A DNA stretch of 64,000 nt from Conexibacter sp. CPCC 205762 (lineage in GTDB: Bacteria; Actinomycetota; Thermoleophilia; Solirubrobacterales; Solirubrobacteraceae): assembly GCF_030646155.1 (NCBI RefSeq), contig NZ_JAUTDN010000018.1, positions 34,478-98,477 on the forward strand, in the 5' to 3' direction. Of the stretch, positions 1 to 7,767 are shown piece by piece (position 1 is the first letter of the stretch; the number at the start of each line of letters is the position of its first letter). The notes beneath the pieces are model-generated. The model did no database searches, was not told the origin of the DNA, and saw nothing but the letters and a program-made list of their open reading frames with translations. The position numbers and the translations under genes are program-made.

Positions 1-527
1 TCACGGCGGCAGCGGATGCCGACGCGCTGCTCGTCGTGCTCGGCGATCAGGCGTGGCTGCGGGCGGAGCATGTCGAGCACCTGCTCGCCTGCGCACGCGC
101 CGCGCCGCCGTTCCCCGCTGTTCGCGCCGTCCATGACGGCGTTCCCGGCCACCCGGTCCTGCTCCGCCGCCCGCTGTTCCCGGCGCTGGCCGAGCTGCGC
201 GGAGATCGCGGCGCCGGCGCGCTGCTGCGCGGGATCGGCGTCGTCGAGGTCGAGCTGGGCGCGGCGGCGGTTGCGGACGTCGACCGGCCCGCAGACGTCG
301 CCGCTCGCGGAGGGCCCGCCCCTCGTCCGGCGCCGACCCCGCACGCGGCGCCGACCCCTCGCGCTGCGCCCGCCCCTCGTCCGGCGCCGACCCCGCACGC
401 GGCGCCGACCCCTCGCGCTGCGCCCGCCCCTCGTCCGGCGCCGACCCCGCACGCGGCGCCGACCCCTCGCGCTGCGCCCGCCCCTCGTCCGGCGCCGACC
501 CCGCGCGCGGCGGAGGCCGCGCGATGA
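1..527 (+). CDS. MobA-like molybdenum cofactor nucleotidyltransferase (C-terminal part)
   Basis: Only the 3' end is in the window; the reading frame is open from base 3. The family (MobA/MocA-like NTP transferase) attaches a nucleotide to molybdopterin. Visible family motifs are LVVLGDQ (the acceptor-binding LGDQP-type motif), GVPGHPVLL, LRGDRGAGALL and a V-DVDRPAD segment matching the usual DIDTPED end of the domain. After this the protein carries an unusual tail of about 65 residues built from Pro/Ala/Thr/Arg repeats encoded by a 54-bp tandem repeat. The stop overlaps the ATG of the XdhC gene (ATGA), so the two are translationally coupled. This fits a molybdenum hydroxylase maturation operon whose enzyme genes would lie upstream, outside the window. 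Confidence 0.8.
   Translation, partial: TAAADADALLVVLGDQAWLRAEHVEHLLACARAAPPFPAVRAVHDGVPGHPVLLRRPLFPALAELRGDRGAGALLRGIGVVEVELGAAAVADVDRPADVAARGGPAPRPAPTPHAAPTPRAAPAPRPAPTPHAAPTPRAAPAPRPAPTPHAAPTPRAAPAPRPAPTPRAAEAAR
314..515 (+). repeat. 54-bp tandem repeat inside the MobA-like gene
   Basis: Unit starts occur at 314, 368, 422 and 476, exactly 54 bp apart. The first three copies are nearly identical and the fourth is partial. Each unit encodes 18 residues (PAPRPAPTPHAAPTPRAA), so copy-number changes keep the reading frame. The unit is itself made of related 18-bp parts starting GGCGCCGACCCC. The repeat encodes only the low-complexity C-terminal tail, beyond the catalytic domain. Confidence 0.9.
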
Positions 528-1738
528 GCGTCGTCAGCGACCAGGCGGGCGTCGTCGGCGACTGGCTCGCGCGCGGGCGGCGGGTCGCGCGGGCGGTGCT
601 GGTCGCGGTCGACGACTCGGCTCCGCTGCCGGCTGGCGCGGCGATGTTCGTCACAGCGGAGGGCGAGATCGAGGGCTCGATCAGCGGCGGCTGCGTCGAG
701 TCGGCGGTCGTCCACGAGGCGACCGAGGTGCTCGACGGCGCCCCGCCCGCGGTCCACTCCTACGGCATCTCCGACGCGCTCGCCGGCACCGCCGGCCTCA
801 CCTGCGGCGGCACCGTCCACGTCTTCGTCCACGCGCTCGACGAGGACGACGCCGCCGCCGTCGCGGCCGTCGCGAACGCCGTCCGCGCCGGCCGCCCCGC
901 CTCGCTCGCGACCGTCCTCGACGGCCCCCGCGCCGGCGCGACCGCTGCGCTGATCCCGGGCGGCGACGCCCGCGACGACCCCGCCATCGCCGCACCGCCG
1001 GCGTTCCGCGAAGAAGCCGCAGCCCTCGCCGCGACGCCGGCCCGTCGCGCTGACGTCGTCGCGCGCGGCGTCCTGCGCGGCGTCCCGCCGCTGCTCGCGC
1101 GCGCGGTCGCACGCGATGCCGCCGGGCTGCTCGACCAGGGCGTCACGACGATCCGCTGCTACGGCGCCGACGGCGCGACGCTCGGCGCCGACCTGCGCGT
1201 CTTCATCCGCTCCTTCGCCCCGCCGCCGCGGCTGCTGATCTTCGGCGCGATCGACTTCTCGGCCGCGCTCGCGCCGCTTGCCCGCGAGCTCGGCTACGCC
1301 GTCACGATCAGCGACCCGCGCAGGCAGTTCGTGACCGCGCCGCGGTTCGCGCGCGCGGCGTCGGTCCACGTCGGCTGGCCCGACGAGGCGTTCGCGGCCG
1401 GCCGCGACCGCTTCGGCCCGCGCGACGCGATCCTCGTTTTCTCGCACGACCCGCGCCTCGACGTGCCGGCGCTGCAGCGCGCGCTCGCGACGGAGGCCGG
1501 CTACGTCGGCGCGCTCGGCAGCCGCCGCACCACCGTCGAGCGCAACGAGCGCCTCGCCGCGGCCGGCGTCACCCCGGTCCAGCTCGCCCGCCTGCACGCG
1601 CCCTGCGGCCTCGACATCGGCGGCCGCACGCCGGAGGAGACGGCGATCTCGATCCTGGCCGAGATCGTCGCCGTCCGCGCCGGCCGCTCCTCCGCGCCGC
1701 TGCGCGAGACCGCCGGCTCGATCCAGACGCGGCCGTAA
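524..1738 (+). CDS. XdhC/CoxI family molybdenum hydroxylase maturation protein
   Basis: 404 aa. The N-terminal XdhC/CoxI domain carries the typical GSISGGCVE motif (about residues 52-60) and a GLTCGGT motif. The C-terminal Rossmann-like domain starts at LLIFGAIDFS (about 240) and ends with the family signature GALGSRRT, then CGLDIGGRTPEE. XdhC proteins bind the molybdenum cofactor, promote its sulfuration and deliver it to xanthine-dehydrogenase/CO-dehydrogenase-type enzymes. The start ATG overlaps the stop of the upstream MobA-like gene, so the pair is probably one transcript. Two-domain XdhC proteins of this size are normal. I cannot tell which hydroxylase it serves. Confidence 0.88.
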   Translation: MSVVSDQAGVVGDWLARGRRVARAVLVAVDDSAPLPAGAAMFVTAEGEIEGSISGGCVESAVVHEATEVLDGAPPAVHSYGISDALAGTAGLTCGGTVHVFVHALDEDDAAAVAAVANAVRAGRPASLATVLDGPRAGATAALIPGGDARDDPAIAAPPAFREEAAALAATPARRADVVARGVLRGVPPLLARAVARDAAGLLDQGVTTIRCYGADGATLGADLRVFIRSFAPPPRLLIFGAIDFSAALAPLARELGYAVTISDPRRQFVTAPRFARAASVHVGWPDEAFAAGRDRFGPRDAILVFSHDPRLDVPALQRALATEAGYVGALGSRRTTVERNERLAAAGVTPVQLARLHAPCGLDIGGRTPEETAISILAEIVAVRAGRSSAPLRETAGSIQTRP

Positions 1739-1783
1739 CGCCACGTGCACAAGCGGCCGGAAAGCGGTTGGTAGCGTCGCCGC

Positions 1784-3085
1784 ATGCGACAGGGGCAGAG
1801 GGGGTGGGCGGCTGCCGCGGCGGCCGCGATCGGGGCGTCGGCGCTGCTCGCGTCCGCGCCGGGAGCGTCGGCGGAACTGACGCCTGAGGGGCCGGCGACG
1901 CTGTCGAGCGTCTGGCGCGGCGTGGTCACGCTGGAGGGGATCCCTCCGCGCGTGCTGCAGGCGGTCAGGATCACGGTCGGCGAAGGGAGTCAGGCCGGGC
2001 TGGTGCGGCTGCGCGTCAGCGATCGCTCAGAGGACCCGGGGCGCGGCGTGCAGCTCGGCGACTGGTTCACGCTGCCGGCGGAGCCCGGCGTCTACACGTT
2101 CCCGGCTCCGCGCGTGGTGACGGACTATCGCTCGCTCGTGCTCGGACTCGACCAGCAGAGCGGCGGCCACGCGATCGTCGACCAGGCCGCATGCCGCCCC
2201 GAGCTCGGCTTCCTGGGCGACGTCTGCCAGGTCGTGAGCCTCGACAGCTGGACGCCGTTCCTTGCCGACTGCCTCGCAGCTCTGCCGCCGGAGCGCGGAG
2301 AGGGAGAGCCTGCGCCGTCGTCGCGGCGCCCCGGCGAGCGGCTGCGGATCGCGCCCGTCAGCGAGGTCGACGCCGACCGCGACCTCGCCGGCGACAGAAC
2401 GGAGGACCGCACCGATCTGACGGTCAGCGCCGCCGTCGGCAGAGACAGCATGCTCAGGGCCACCATCACCAACCGCGGCCCGCGCGCGGCCGACCTGCCA
2501 TGGGTGACCGTCGACCGCCCGCTGCAGAACGGCTGGTGGCCGGCTTGTCTGGTGGCCGGGCCGCGCCAGTTCGGGTTGGCGGAGCCGTGGATCGACGGCG
2601 CCAGCAGTTGCCGGCAGGAGCCGCTGACGCCGGGAGCGTCGCGCACGGTCACGCTGCCGGTGATCGACGACAGAGCAATGAAGGTGATGGTCAGCTCCGA
2701 AGGTCCCGATCTCGCGCCGGCAGACAACACTGCCGTCGTCGCTCCGCGTGGGTGGGGCCCGGAGCGAGCGACCGGCGGCCCGCGCTCCAAGCCGGTCGTC
2801 AAGGCACGGCTGACGGTCCGCTCCCGCGTCGGCGGCGTGCGGCTGCGCCTGCGCGGCGCCAGGAGCGGCACCGCGCGCCTGGCGCTGATCGTCCGCTATC
2901 GCGGCAAGCCCCGCCGCACGGCCCGCACCGTCGCCTTGAGAGCCGGCGTCGCGCGCACGTTGACGGTCCGCCCCCTGCGCGTCCGCGGCGTCTTCCCGAC
3001 CGGCAGAGCGAGGCTGACCGTGACGATCACCGCCCCCGGTTACGCGCCCCGCACGCTCCGCCGCAGCGTCCGCCTGACGCGCTGA
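1784..3085 (+). CDS. Secreted protein of unknown function
   Basis: 433 aa. A clear Sec signal peptide (MRQGQRGWAAAAAAAIGASALLA, then a probable cleavage after GASA) is followed by no recognisable enzyme domain. Residues about 140-180 hold two or three cysteines. The segment around 215-330 (DLTVSAAVGRDSMLRATITNRGPRAADLP) resembles a DUF11/CARDB-type beta-sandwich used in surface proteins. The last 90 residues are a strand-rich, Arg-rich domain of the kind that ends many secreted proteins in this window (compare 30874-32448 and 51291-55334). Several Arg codons are AGA. It is probably an extracellular or wall-associated protein; no substrate can be proposed. Confidence 0.7.
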   Translation: MRQGQRGWAAAAAAAIGASALLASAPGASAELTPEGPATLSSVWRGVVTLEGIPPRVLQAVRITVGEGSQAGLVRLRVSDRSEDPGRGVQLGDWFTLPAEPGVYTFPAPRVVTDYRSLVLGLDQQSGGHAIVDQAACRPELGFLGDVCQVVSLDSWTPFLADCLAALPPERGEGEPAPSSRRPGERLRIAPVSEVDADRDLAGDRTEDRTDLTVSAAVGRDSMLRATITNRGPRAADLPWVTVDRPLQNGWWPACLVAGPRQFGLAEPWIDGASSCRQEPLTPGASRTVTLPVIDDRAMKVMVSSEGPDLAPADNTAVVAPRGWGPERATGGPRSKPVVKARLTVRSRVGGVRLRLRGARSGTARLALIVRYRGKPRRTARTVALRAGVARTLTVRPLRVRGVFPTGRARLTVTITAPGYAPRTLRRSVRLTR

Positions 3086-3102
3086 AGGACGGGGCGGGCG
3101 AA

Positions 3103-3450
3103 CTACCCGCGCGTCAGCGCGAGCGCCCGCTGCAGGCCGTTGTCGACCTGCGCCATCAGCCAGTCGGGCAGCGTGTCGATCCGCTCCTCGAGCGCGTGGC
3201 GGTCGATGGTCGCGAGCTGTGTGACGTTGACGACGGAGTCGGTCGGCAGACGGGTGAGGTCTGCCGGGACGGCCACGTTGCCGGGGAGCGCGGCGAGCCG
3301 CGCGGTGCTCGTGACGACCGCGACGGTCACCGTCCGCAGTCGAGAACGGTTGTAGGGGTTGGCGCTGACGATCAGCGCCGGACGTCGCAGGGCGGGCGCC
3401 GAGCCGCGCGGCAGACCGAAGTCGGCCCACCAGATCTCGCCGCGTCGCAT
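3103..3450 (-). CDS. MazF/PemK-type endoribonuclease toxin
   Basis: 115 aa starting MRRGEIWWADFG, the standard MazF N-terminus. It is followed by RRPALIVSANPYNRS (the conserved RPALIVS strand and Asn loop) and TVTVAVVTS. MazF toxins cleave single-stranded mRNA and are held inactive by the upstream antitoxin. I chose the ATG at 3450 because it overlaps the antitoxin stop by one base (TGATG) and because longer frames add only a low-complexity Arg-rich extension. Length is normal for the family. The sequence does not show its cleavage specificity. Confidence 0.85.
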   Translation of the reverse strand: MRRGEIWWADFGLPRGSAPALRRPALIVSANPYNRSRLRTVTVAVVTSTARLAALPGNVAVPADLTRLPTDSVVNVTQLATIDRHALEERIDTLPDWLMAQVDNGLQRALALTRG

Positions 3451-3683
3451 CAGCCGCGGTCGTCGCTGGCGAGTGCGGCGGCGGCCGCGTCGGTGAAGGC
3501 GTGGTCGGCCGGCAGGTCGGCGATCGCGGCGTCGATCGCGGCGGTCGTGCCGTCGTCGTCGAGTGTGTCCAGCCACCGCTCGGCAGCGCGGGCGAAGAAT
3601 TCGCTACGCGAGACACCGAGCTGCTTCGCCGCGATCTCGACGCGCTCGAAGGTGCTGTCGGGGACCGAAATGGCCGTCTTCAT
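3450..3683 (-). CDS. MazE-like ribbon-helix-helix antitoxin
   Basis: 77 aa. The N-terminal half, MKTAISVPDSTFERVEIAAKQ then LGVSRSEFFARAAERWL, is a ribbon-helix-helix DNA-binding fold of the MazE type found with actinobacterial MazF toxins. The acidic, Ala-rich C-terminal tail would wrap the toxin. It is the first gene of the pair, as usual for autoregulated type II modules, and its stop shares one base with the toxin start. The AT-richer stretch 3684-3720 (GTATAACCCGTTTATAC) probably contains the promoter and operator: it holds the imperfect inverted repeat GTATAA...TTATAC. Confidence 0.82.
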   Translation of the reverse strand: MKTAISVPDSTFERVEIAAKQLGVSRSEFFARAAERWLDTLDDDGTTAAIDAAIADLPADHAFTDAAAAALASDDRG

Positions 3684-3687
3684 GGTG

Positions 3688-3712
3688 TGGAGTATAACCC
3701 GTTTATACCGGC
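3688..3712 (-). promoter_or_regulatory. Inverted repeat upstream of the MazEF-type operon
   Basis: Immediately upstream of the antitoxin start, the AT-rich segment GTATAACCCGTTTATAC contains GTATAA and TTATAC-like arms around a short centre, in an otherwise very GC-rich region. Ribbon-helix-helix antitoxins usually repress their own promoter through such repeats, so this is the natural autoregulatory operator. Arm boundaries are approximate. Confidence 0.45.
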
Positions 3713-3728
3713 GTTCTCTTGCACGCCG

Positions 3729-4505
3729 TCATCTCAGCCGCTTCAGCTCGACGTTGATGGTGCCGTCGACGTAGCAGTCGCCGTCCTCCAGCGGGTTGAA
3801 GGGGGAGGAGACTCTTCTGCCGTGGGTGGCGGTGACGGCGTCGCAGGTGCCGACCAGCCGCATCACGCGGATCAGCTTCTTCGCGCGCCCGAGCGTGAGG
3901 GCGGAGGAGACGCGCAGGTCGAGCGGGACGGTGATGCTCGCCGCCGGCCACTGGAGGGCGGAGAGGACGAGGCCTGGCGTTCTGCCCCGCATGTCGGGCG
4001 TGGCGCAGTCGCCGCCTCTCTGCGTCGGGCCCTCGACGCGGCCGATCCGCACCGCCAGCTGTCTGCGCCCGTCGCCCGCGAGCCCGCTGGTCGTGATCCC
4101 GATCTGGCTTCTCGGCAGCGCGAAGCCGCTGCAGGCCGGTCTCGTCAGCTCGATCGGCTCGTACGGCGCGCAGAAGTTGCGCTCGTCGTAGCCCGTGATT
4201 CTGCTGCCGAAGCTCGCGCCGCGGATCCAGCCTCTGGCGTTGGCGACGCCGATCCCGCCGGAGACGGAGACCGTCACGCGCTGTCTGAGGCTGAAGTCGG
4301 CGCTGTTGACGAGCGTCCACCACTGCGACGGCGAGCAGTCGAGCAGCTCCCCGTGCGCGCGCTTGACGGTGATCCCGCCGGTCACGGTCAGCTGGGCGGG
4401 GTAGAGCGCCGACCTGCCGGCGGCGCTGGCGGCATCGGAGGCGACGACGCCGGCGGCGAAGACGATCAGCAGCGAGACGGCGAGAAGGCGAAGACGAGCG
4501 AGCAT
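3729..4505 (-). CDS. Secreted protein of unknown function
   Basis: 258 aa, starting MLARLRLLAVSLLIVFAAG with a cleavage-like site after ASDAASA: a good Sec signal peptide. The mature part begins with a beta-type segment (LYPAQLTVTGGITVKRAHG) and contains four widely spaced cysteines likely to form disulfides (in LLDCSP, NFCAPY, PACSGF and DCATPD) plus two near the C-terminus. No family recognised. AGA Arg codons are frequent, as in other exported proteins here. The start is set by the signal peptide; the frame is open far upstream but without coding character. Confidence 0.65.
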   Translation of the reverse strand: MLARLRLLAVSLLIVFAAGVVASDAASAAGRSALYPAQLTVTGGITVKRAHGELLDCSPSQWWTLVNSADFSLRQRVTVSVSGGIGVANARGWIRGASFGSRITGYDERNFCAPYEPIELTRPACSGFALPRSQIGITTSGLAGDGRRQLAVRIGRVEGPTQRGGDCATPDMRGRTPGLVLSALQWPAASITVPLDLRVSSALTLGRAKKLIRVMRLVGTCDAVTATHGRRVSSPFNPLEDGDCYVDGTINVELKRLR

Positions 4506-4631
4506 CCCGGCATCGAACAGCGGCCGCCCCGCACGCGCATCGGTGGAAGCACGGGAGCCGGCGCGCGTCGCCGCGCGACGATCCGCTGACGCGCGTGTTT
4601 GCGCACCGCGACGGCGGGCAGTTGAGCCGTC

Positions 4632-4877
4632 ATGGAAGGCGGAATCGCAATTCTCCTCATCGTGATCGTGCTCGTCGTCGCGGGCGTGGTCGGACTGGTG
4701 ATGTACCTGTCGGGCATCTCGCTCGGCGCGAAGGCAGACGCCGAGTCCAACCACCTGGCGCCCGAGCCGGTCGAGCGCAGAGTCTCGGCTCGCGAGGCCG
4801 AACGGCAGCTGAAGCCCGAAGCGCGCGACGCGCGTGAGCACGAGCATCAGCCGCGTCGCTCGCGGGCGGCCGGCTGA
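4632..4877 (+). CDS. Small single-pass membrane protein
   Basis: 81 aa. MEGGIAILLIVIVLVVAGVV then GLVMYLSG forms one N-terminal transmembrane helix. A charged cytoplasmic tail rich in Arg, Glu and His follows (RVSAREAERQLKPEARDAREHEHQ). The arrangement resembles small DUF-type actinobacterial membrane proteins, but I cannot name a family. No strong Shine-Dalgarno sequence is visible. The gene stands alone between a divergent secreted-protein gene and an SDR gene. Confidence 0.55.
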   Translation: MEGGIAILLIVIVLVVAGVVGLVMYLSGISLGAKADAESNHLAPEPVERRVSAREAERQLKPEARDAREHEHQPRRSRAAG

Positions 4878-4934
4878 GCGCGGCGGGCACGACGTCACGG
4901 CGATCGGGTCGGCCTCGCGCCTACCCTGGTCGTC

Positions 4935-5699
4935 ATGACCTCCGTGCTCATCACCGGCTCCGCTGACGGCCTCGGCCACGAGGCCGCGCGCCAGCTGCTC
5001 GCCGACGGCCACGACGTCGTCCTCCACGGGCGCTCGCCCGCGCGCGCACGCGAGGCGCTCGCGGCGTTGCCGCGGGCGCGCGGGACGGTCGCCGGGGATC
5101 TCTCGACGCTCGCCGGGATGCGCGCGGTCGCCGAGCAGGCGAACGCGCTCGGCCGCTTCGACGCGGTGCTGCACAACGCCGGCGTCTACCTCGGCCCGCG
5201 TGCCGCGACGGCCGACGGGCTCGAGCGCGTCTTCGCCGTCAACGTGCTCGCGCCGTACGTGCTGACGGCGCTGATCGAGCGGCCGCAGCGGCTCGTCTAC
5301 ATGACCTCCGGGATGCACGAGTCGGGCGTGCTGCGGCTCGACGACGCGCAGTGGCAGCAGCGCGAGTGGAATGCGACGCAGGCCTACTGCGACAGCAAGC
5401 TGCACGACGTGCTGCTCGCGTTCGCGGTCGCGCGCCGCTGGCCGCAGGTGCGCGCCAACGCCGTCGACCCCGGCTGGGTGCGGACGAAGATGGGCGGCGC
5501 CGGCGCGCCCGACGGCGTCGAGGAGGGCTCCGCGACGCAGGCGTGGCTGGCGGCGGCGCCGGAGGCGGCGCAGGAGACCGCCGGCTACTGGCACCACCTG
5601 GAGCGCCGGCAGCCGCGCGCGGAGACCGCCGACCCCGCCGTGCAGGAGGAGCTGCTCGCCCTCTGCGCGCAGCTCAGCGGCGTCACGCTCCCGGACTAG
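4935..5699 (+). CDS. Short-chain dehydrogenase/reductase (SDR)
   Basis: 254 aa, close to the classical SDR length. The cofactor loop is ITGSADGLGHEAA (TGxxxGxG with GSADGLG), followed by DAVLHNAGVY (NAG motif), a Ser in YMTSGMHESG and the catalytic pair Tyr-Lys in AYCDSKLHD. NAVDPGWVRTKMGG is the usual segment after the active site. It acts in the cytosol as an NAD(P)-dependent oxidoreductase; the substrate is unknown. The gene converges on the MFS transporter gene and their stops overlap by four bases. Confidence 0.85.
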   Translation: MTSVLITGSADGLGHEAARQLLADGHDVVLHGRSPARAREALAALPRARGTVAGDLSTLAGMRAVAEQANALGRFDAVLHNAGVYLGPRAATADGLERVFAVNVLAPYVLTALIERPQRLVYMTSGMHESGVLRLDDAQWQQREWNATQAYCDSKLHDVLLAFAVARRWPQVRANAVDPGWVRTKMGGAGAPDGVEEGSATQAWLAAAPEAAQETAGYWHHLERRQPRAETADPAVQEELLALCAQLSGVTLPD

Positions 5700-7144
5700 T
5701 GCCCGCCCGTCGGTTCGGCCGGCGCGCGGCGAGGCAGCAGCCGCGCCGGCCCGAGGCAGGCGACGACGGCCGCGAGCACGACGATCAGCGTCACCGTCAT
5801 CGCATGCGTGAAGCTTCCGCCGACCTGCAGGAAGACGGTCGTGACGAGCGCTGAGCCGGCGCCGGCCGCGAGCTGCTGGACCGCCGACAGCGAGCCGGAG
5901 GCGCTGCCGGCCTCGTCGGCGTCGATGTCGCCGAGCGCGATGTCGAAGATCGTGCCGTAGCAGGCGCCCATGCCGAGGCCGGTGACGAAGATCGCCGGCG
6001 CCAGCTGCCACAGCGTCAGCTCGGCGCCGTTCACGATCACGAGCGTCAGCAGGCCGCCGACGCCGAGCGCGAGGATCGCGAGGCCGGCGAAGATCAGCGT
6101 CCGCCCGAGCTTCGCCATCAGCCCCATGCAGGCGCCGGCGGCGACGATGATGCCGGCGGTCAGCGGCAGCAGCCCGAGCGCCGTGTCGCCCGGGTCGGCG
6201 CCGAGCGCCTGCTGGATGAACAGCGACAGCACGTAGGCGAGGCCGCTGGTCGCGGCGAAGACGACGAGGCCGGTGACGAGGCCGGAGGAGAAGCCGCGAT
6301 TGCGCAGCAGCGACGGCTTCAGCAGCGGGTCGGCGGCGGTCACCTGGCGGCGGCCGAAGGCGGCGAAGGCGAGCAGCCCGGTCAGCAGGGTCGCGATCGG
6401 GAGCGGCGACCAGCTGTCGGAGGAGCCCTCGATCAGGCCGAACAGCGTGCCGCCCATCGCGAGCGCGAGCAGGCCCGAGCCGATCGCGTCGATGCTGACG
6501 GACGGGTCGCCGTCGTCGTCGCGCGGCAGCAGCTTCAGCGCGGCGACGGTGCCGATCGTGCCGAGCAGGAGGTTGACGAGGAAGATCGGCCGCCACGAGA
6601 GCCCGGCGACGTCGGCGTCGATCAGGAAGCCGGCGATGATCGGCCCGCCGACGGTCGCCAGCCCCAGCAGCGGCGCGAACAGGCCGAAGGCCGTTCTCAG
6701 CATCTGCGGCGAGAAGGTCTTCGTCATGATCGCCATCCCCTGCGGGATCAGCAGCGCGCCGAAGGCGCCCTGGACGACGCGCGCGCCGATCAGCACGGCC
6801 GGCGTCGGCGCCAGCCCGCAGACGGCGGAGGCGGCGGTGAAGCCGACGATCCCGACCAGGAACAGCCGCCGTTGGCCGTAGCGGTCGCCGAGGCGGCCGC
6901 CGACGACGAGCAGCACGCCCATCGCGAGCGCGTAGGAGGCGCCGAGCCACTTCAGCAGGCTCGCTCCACCGCCGATCTCGCCGCTGATCGTCGGCGCGGC
7001 GATGTTGGTGACGGTCGAGTCGATCATGTCGAGCGCGTCGGCGAGCAGGACGAGCCCGAGGATGGCCCACATCAGGCGGGTGCTGGCGGAGCGGGCGGCG
7101 GGCGCCTCCGCAGCTTGGGTGAGCGATGCCGAAGTCGTAGTCAT
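5696..7144 (-). CDS. MFS drug efflux transporter, DHA2 (EmrB/QacA) type
   Basis: 482 aa with about 14 hydrophobic segments, the DHA2 pattern. The motif DSTVTNIAAPTI in the first helix region matches the D1 signature, and GGRLGDRYGQRR is motif A between helices 2 and 3. Such pumps export hydrophobic or cationic drugs and other toxic compounds using the proton gradient. The gene is transcribed divergently from a TetR regulator 35 bp away, a classic efflux pump/repressor arrangement, with an imperfect palindrome between them. The C-terminus is short and charged. Confidence 0.9.
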   Translation of the reverse strand: MTTTSASLTQAAEAPAARSASTRLMWAILGLVLLADALDMIDSTVTNIAAPTISGEIGGGASLLKWLGASYALAMGVLLVVGGRLGDRYGQRRLFLVGIVGFTAASAVCGLAPTPAVLIGARVVQGAFGALLIPQGMAIMTKTFSPQMLRTAFGLFAPLLGLATVGGPIIAGFLIDADVAGLSWRPIFLVNLLLGTIGTVAALKLLPRDDDGDPSVSIDAIGSGLLALAMGGTLFGLIEGSSDSWSPLPIATLLTGLLAFAAFGRRQVTAADPLLKPSLLRNRGFSSGLVTGLVVFAATSGLAYVLSLFIQQALGADPGDTALGLLPLTAGIIVAAGACMGLMAKLGRTLIFAGLAILALGVGGLLTLVIVNGAELTLWQLAPAIFVTGLGMGACYGTIFDIALGDIDADEAGSASGSLSAVQQLAAGAGSALVTTVFLQVGGSFTHAMTVTLIVVLAAVVACLGPARLLPRRAPAEPTGGH

Positions 7145-7147
7145 ACA

Positions 7148-7170
7148 AAAAGCATAGTCGTTCTACTTTT
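7148..7170. promoter_or_regulatory. Candidate TetR operator between pump and repressor
   Basis: In the 35-bp gap between the divergent genes lies an imperfect 23-bp palindrome, AAAAGcAtAg-TCG-ttcTaCTTTT. Its outer arms AAAAG (7148-7152) and CTTTT (7166-7170) match perfectly and 7 of 10 arm positions pair. Its position over both promoters fits repression of both genes by the TetR protein. Confidence 0.5.
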
Positions 7171-7179
7171 GGAGTCGAT

Positions 7180-7767
7180 ATGCTTGTCCGTATGGAGACC
7201 GTCGGCCGTCGCGAGCGCAAGAAGGCGCAGACCCGCCAGGCGCTGTCGGACGCCGCCACGCGGCTGTTCCGCGAGCGTGGCTTCGACGCCGTCACCGTCG
7301 CGCAGGTCGCCGAGGAGGCGGACGTCTCGCTCGCGACGCTGTTCAAGCACTTCCCGGACGGCAAGGAGAGCCTCGTCTTCTCCAGCGGTGAGGAGGACGG
7401 GCGCTCGGTGCCGGAGCTGGTGCGCGAGCGGCCGGCGGGCGTGACCGTGCTCGACGGGCTGGAGGCCGTGATGCGCGAGCGCGGGCCGTTCGAGCTGGAG
7501 CCGTCGCCCTGGGTGGCGCAGCGGATCGAGCTGATCATGGCGACGCCCGCGCTGCGCGACCACGCCCGCCGCCGCTGGCTCGCCAGCGCCGATCCGATCG
7601 CCGCGCTGCTGGCCGCCGAGGCCGGCCGCGACGCGCCCGCCGTCGAGGACCGCGCGCTCGCCCGCTACGCGCTGGAGATCCCCGACGTCGCCGGCGACGC
7701 GCCCGACCCGCGCGCCGCGCTGGAGTCGCTGTTCGCGCGGCTGCGACGCGGGTGGGCGGGGGCCTAG
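7180..7767 (+). CDS. TetR family transcriptional regulator
   Basis: 195 aa. The N-terminal helix-turn-helix domain (ALSDAATRLFRERGFDAVTV, then AQVAEEADVSLATLFKHF) is canonical TetR. The C-terminal ligand domain starts near residue 65 and contains RPAGVTVLDGLEAVMRERGP, typical of actinobacterial TetR C-terminal domains. A GGAG Shine-Dalgarno five bases before the ATG at 7180 supports this start over the internal ATG at 7192. It most likely represses the divergent DHA2 pump and itself. Its stop overlaps the convergent MmyB regulator stop by four bases. Confidence 0.88.
   Translation: MLVRMETVGRRERKKAQTRQALSDAATRLFRERGFDAVTVAQVAEEADVSLATLFKHFPDGKESLVFSSGEEDGRSVPELVRERPAGVTVLDGLEAVMRERGPFELEPSPWVAQRIELIMATPALRDHARRRWLASADPIAALLAAEAGRDAPAVEDRALARYALEIPDVAGDAPDPRAALESLFARLRRGWAGA

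Noticed and set aside
314..515. Possible CRISPR array
   Set aside because: The 54-bp units are contiguous with no unique spacers and encode part of a protein; they are a tandem repeat.
3074..3117. Inverted repeat CTGACGCGC/GCGCGTCAG between convergent gene ends as a terminator
   Set aside because: The arms are 9 bp but the loop is about 26 bases and both arms lie in coding sequence, so chance in GC-rich DNA is likely.
3729..7538. Minus-strand open frame of about 1,270 codons joining the transporter region to the secreted protein
   Set aside because: Only the last 258 codons have protein character (signal peptide and cysteines); the rest is a frame shadow of the MFS and SDR genes.
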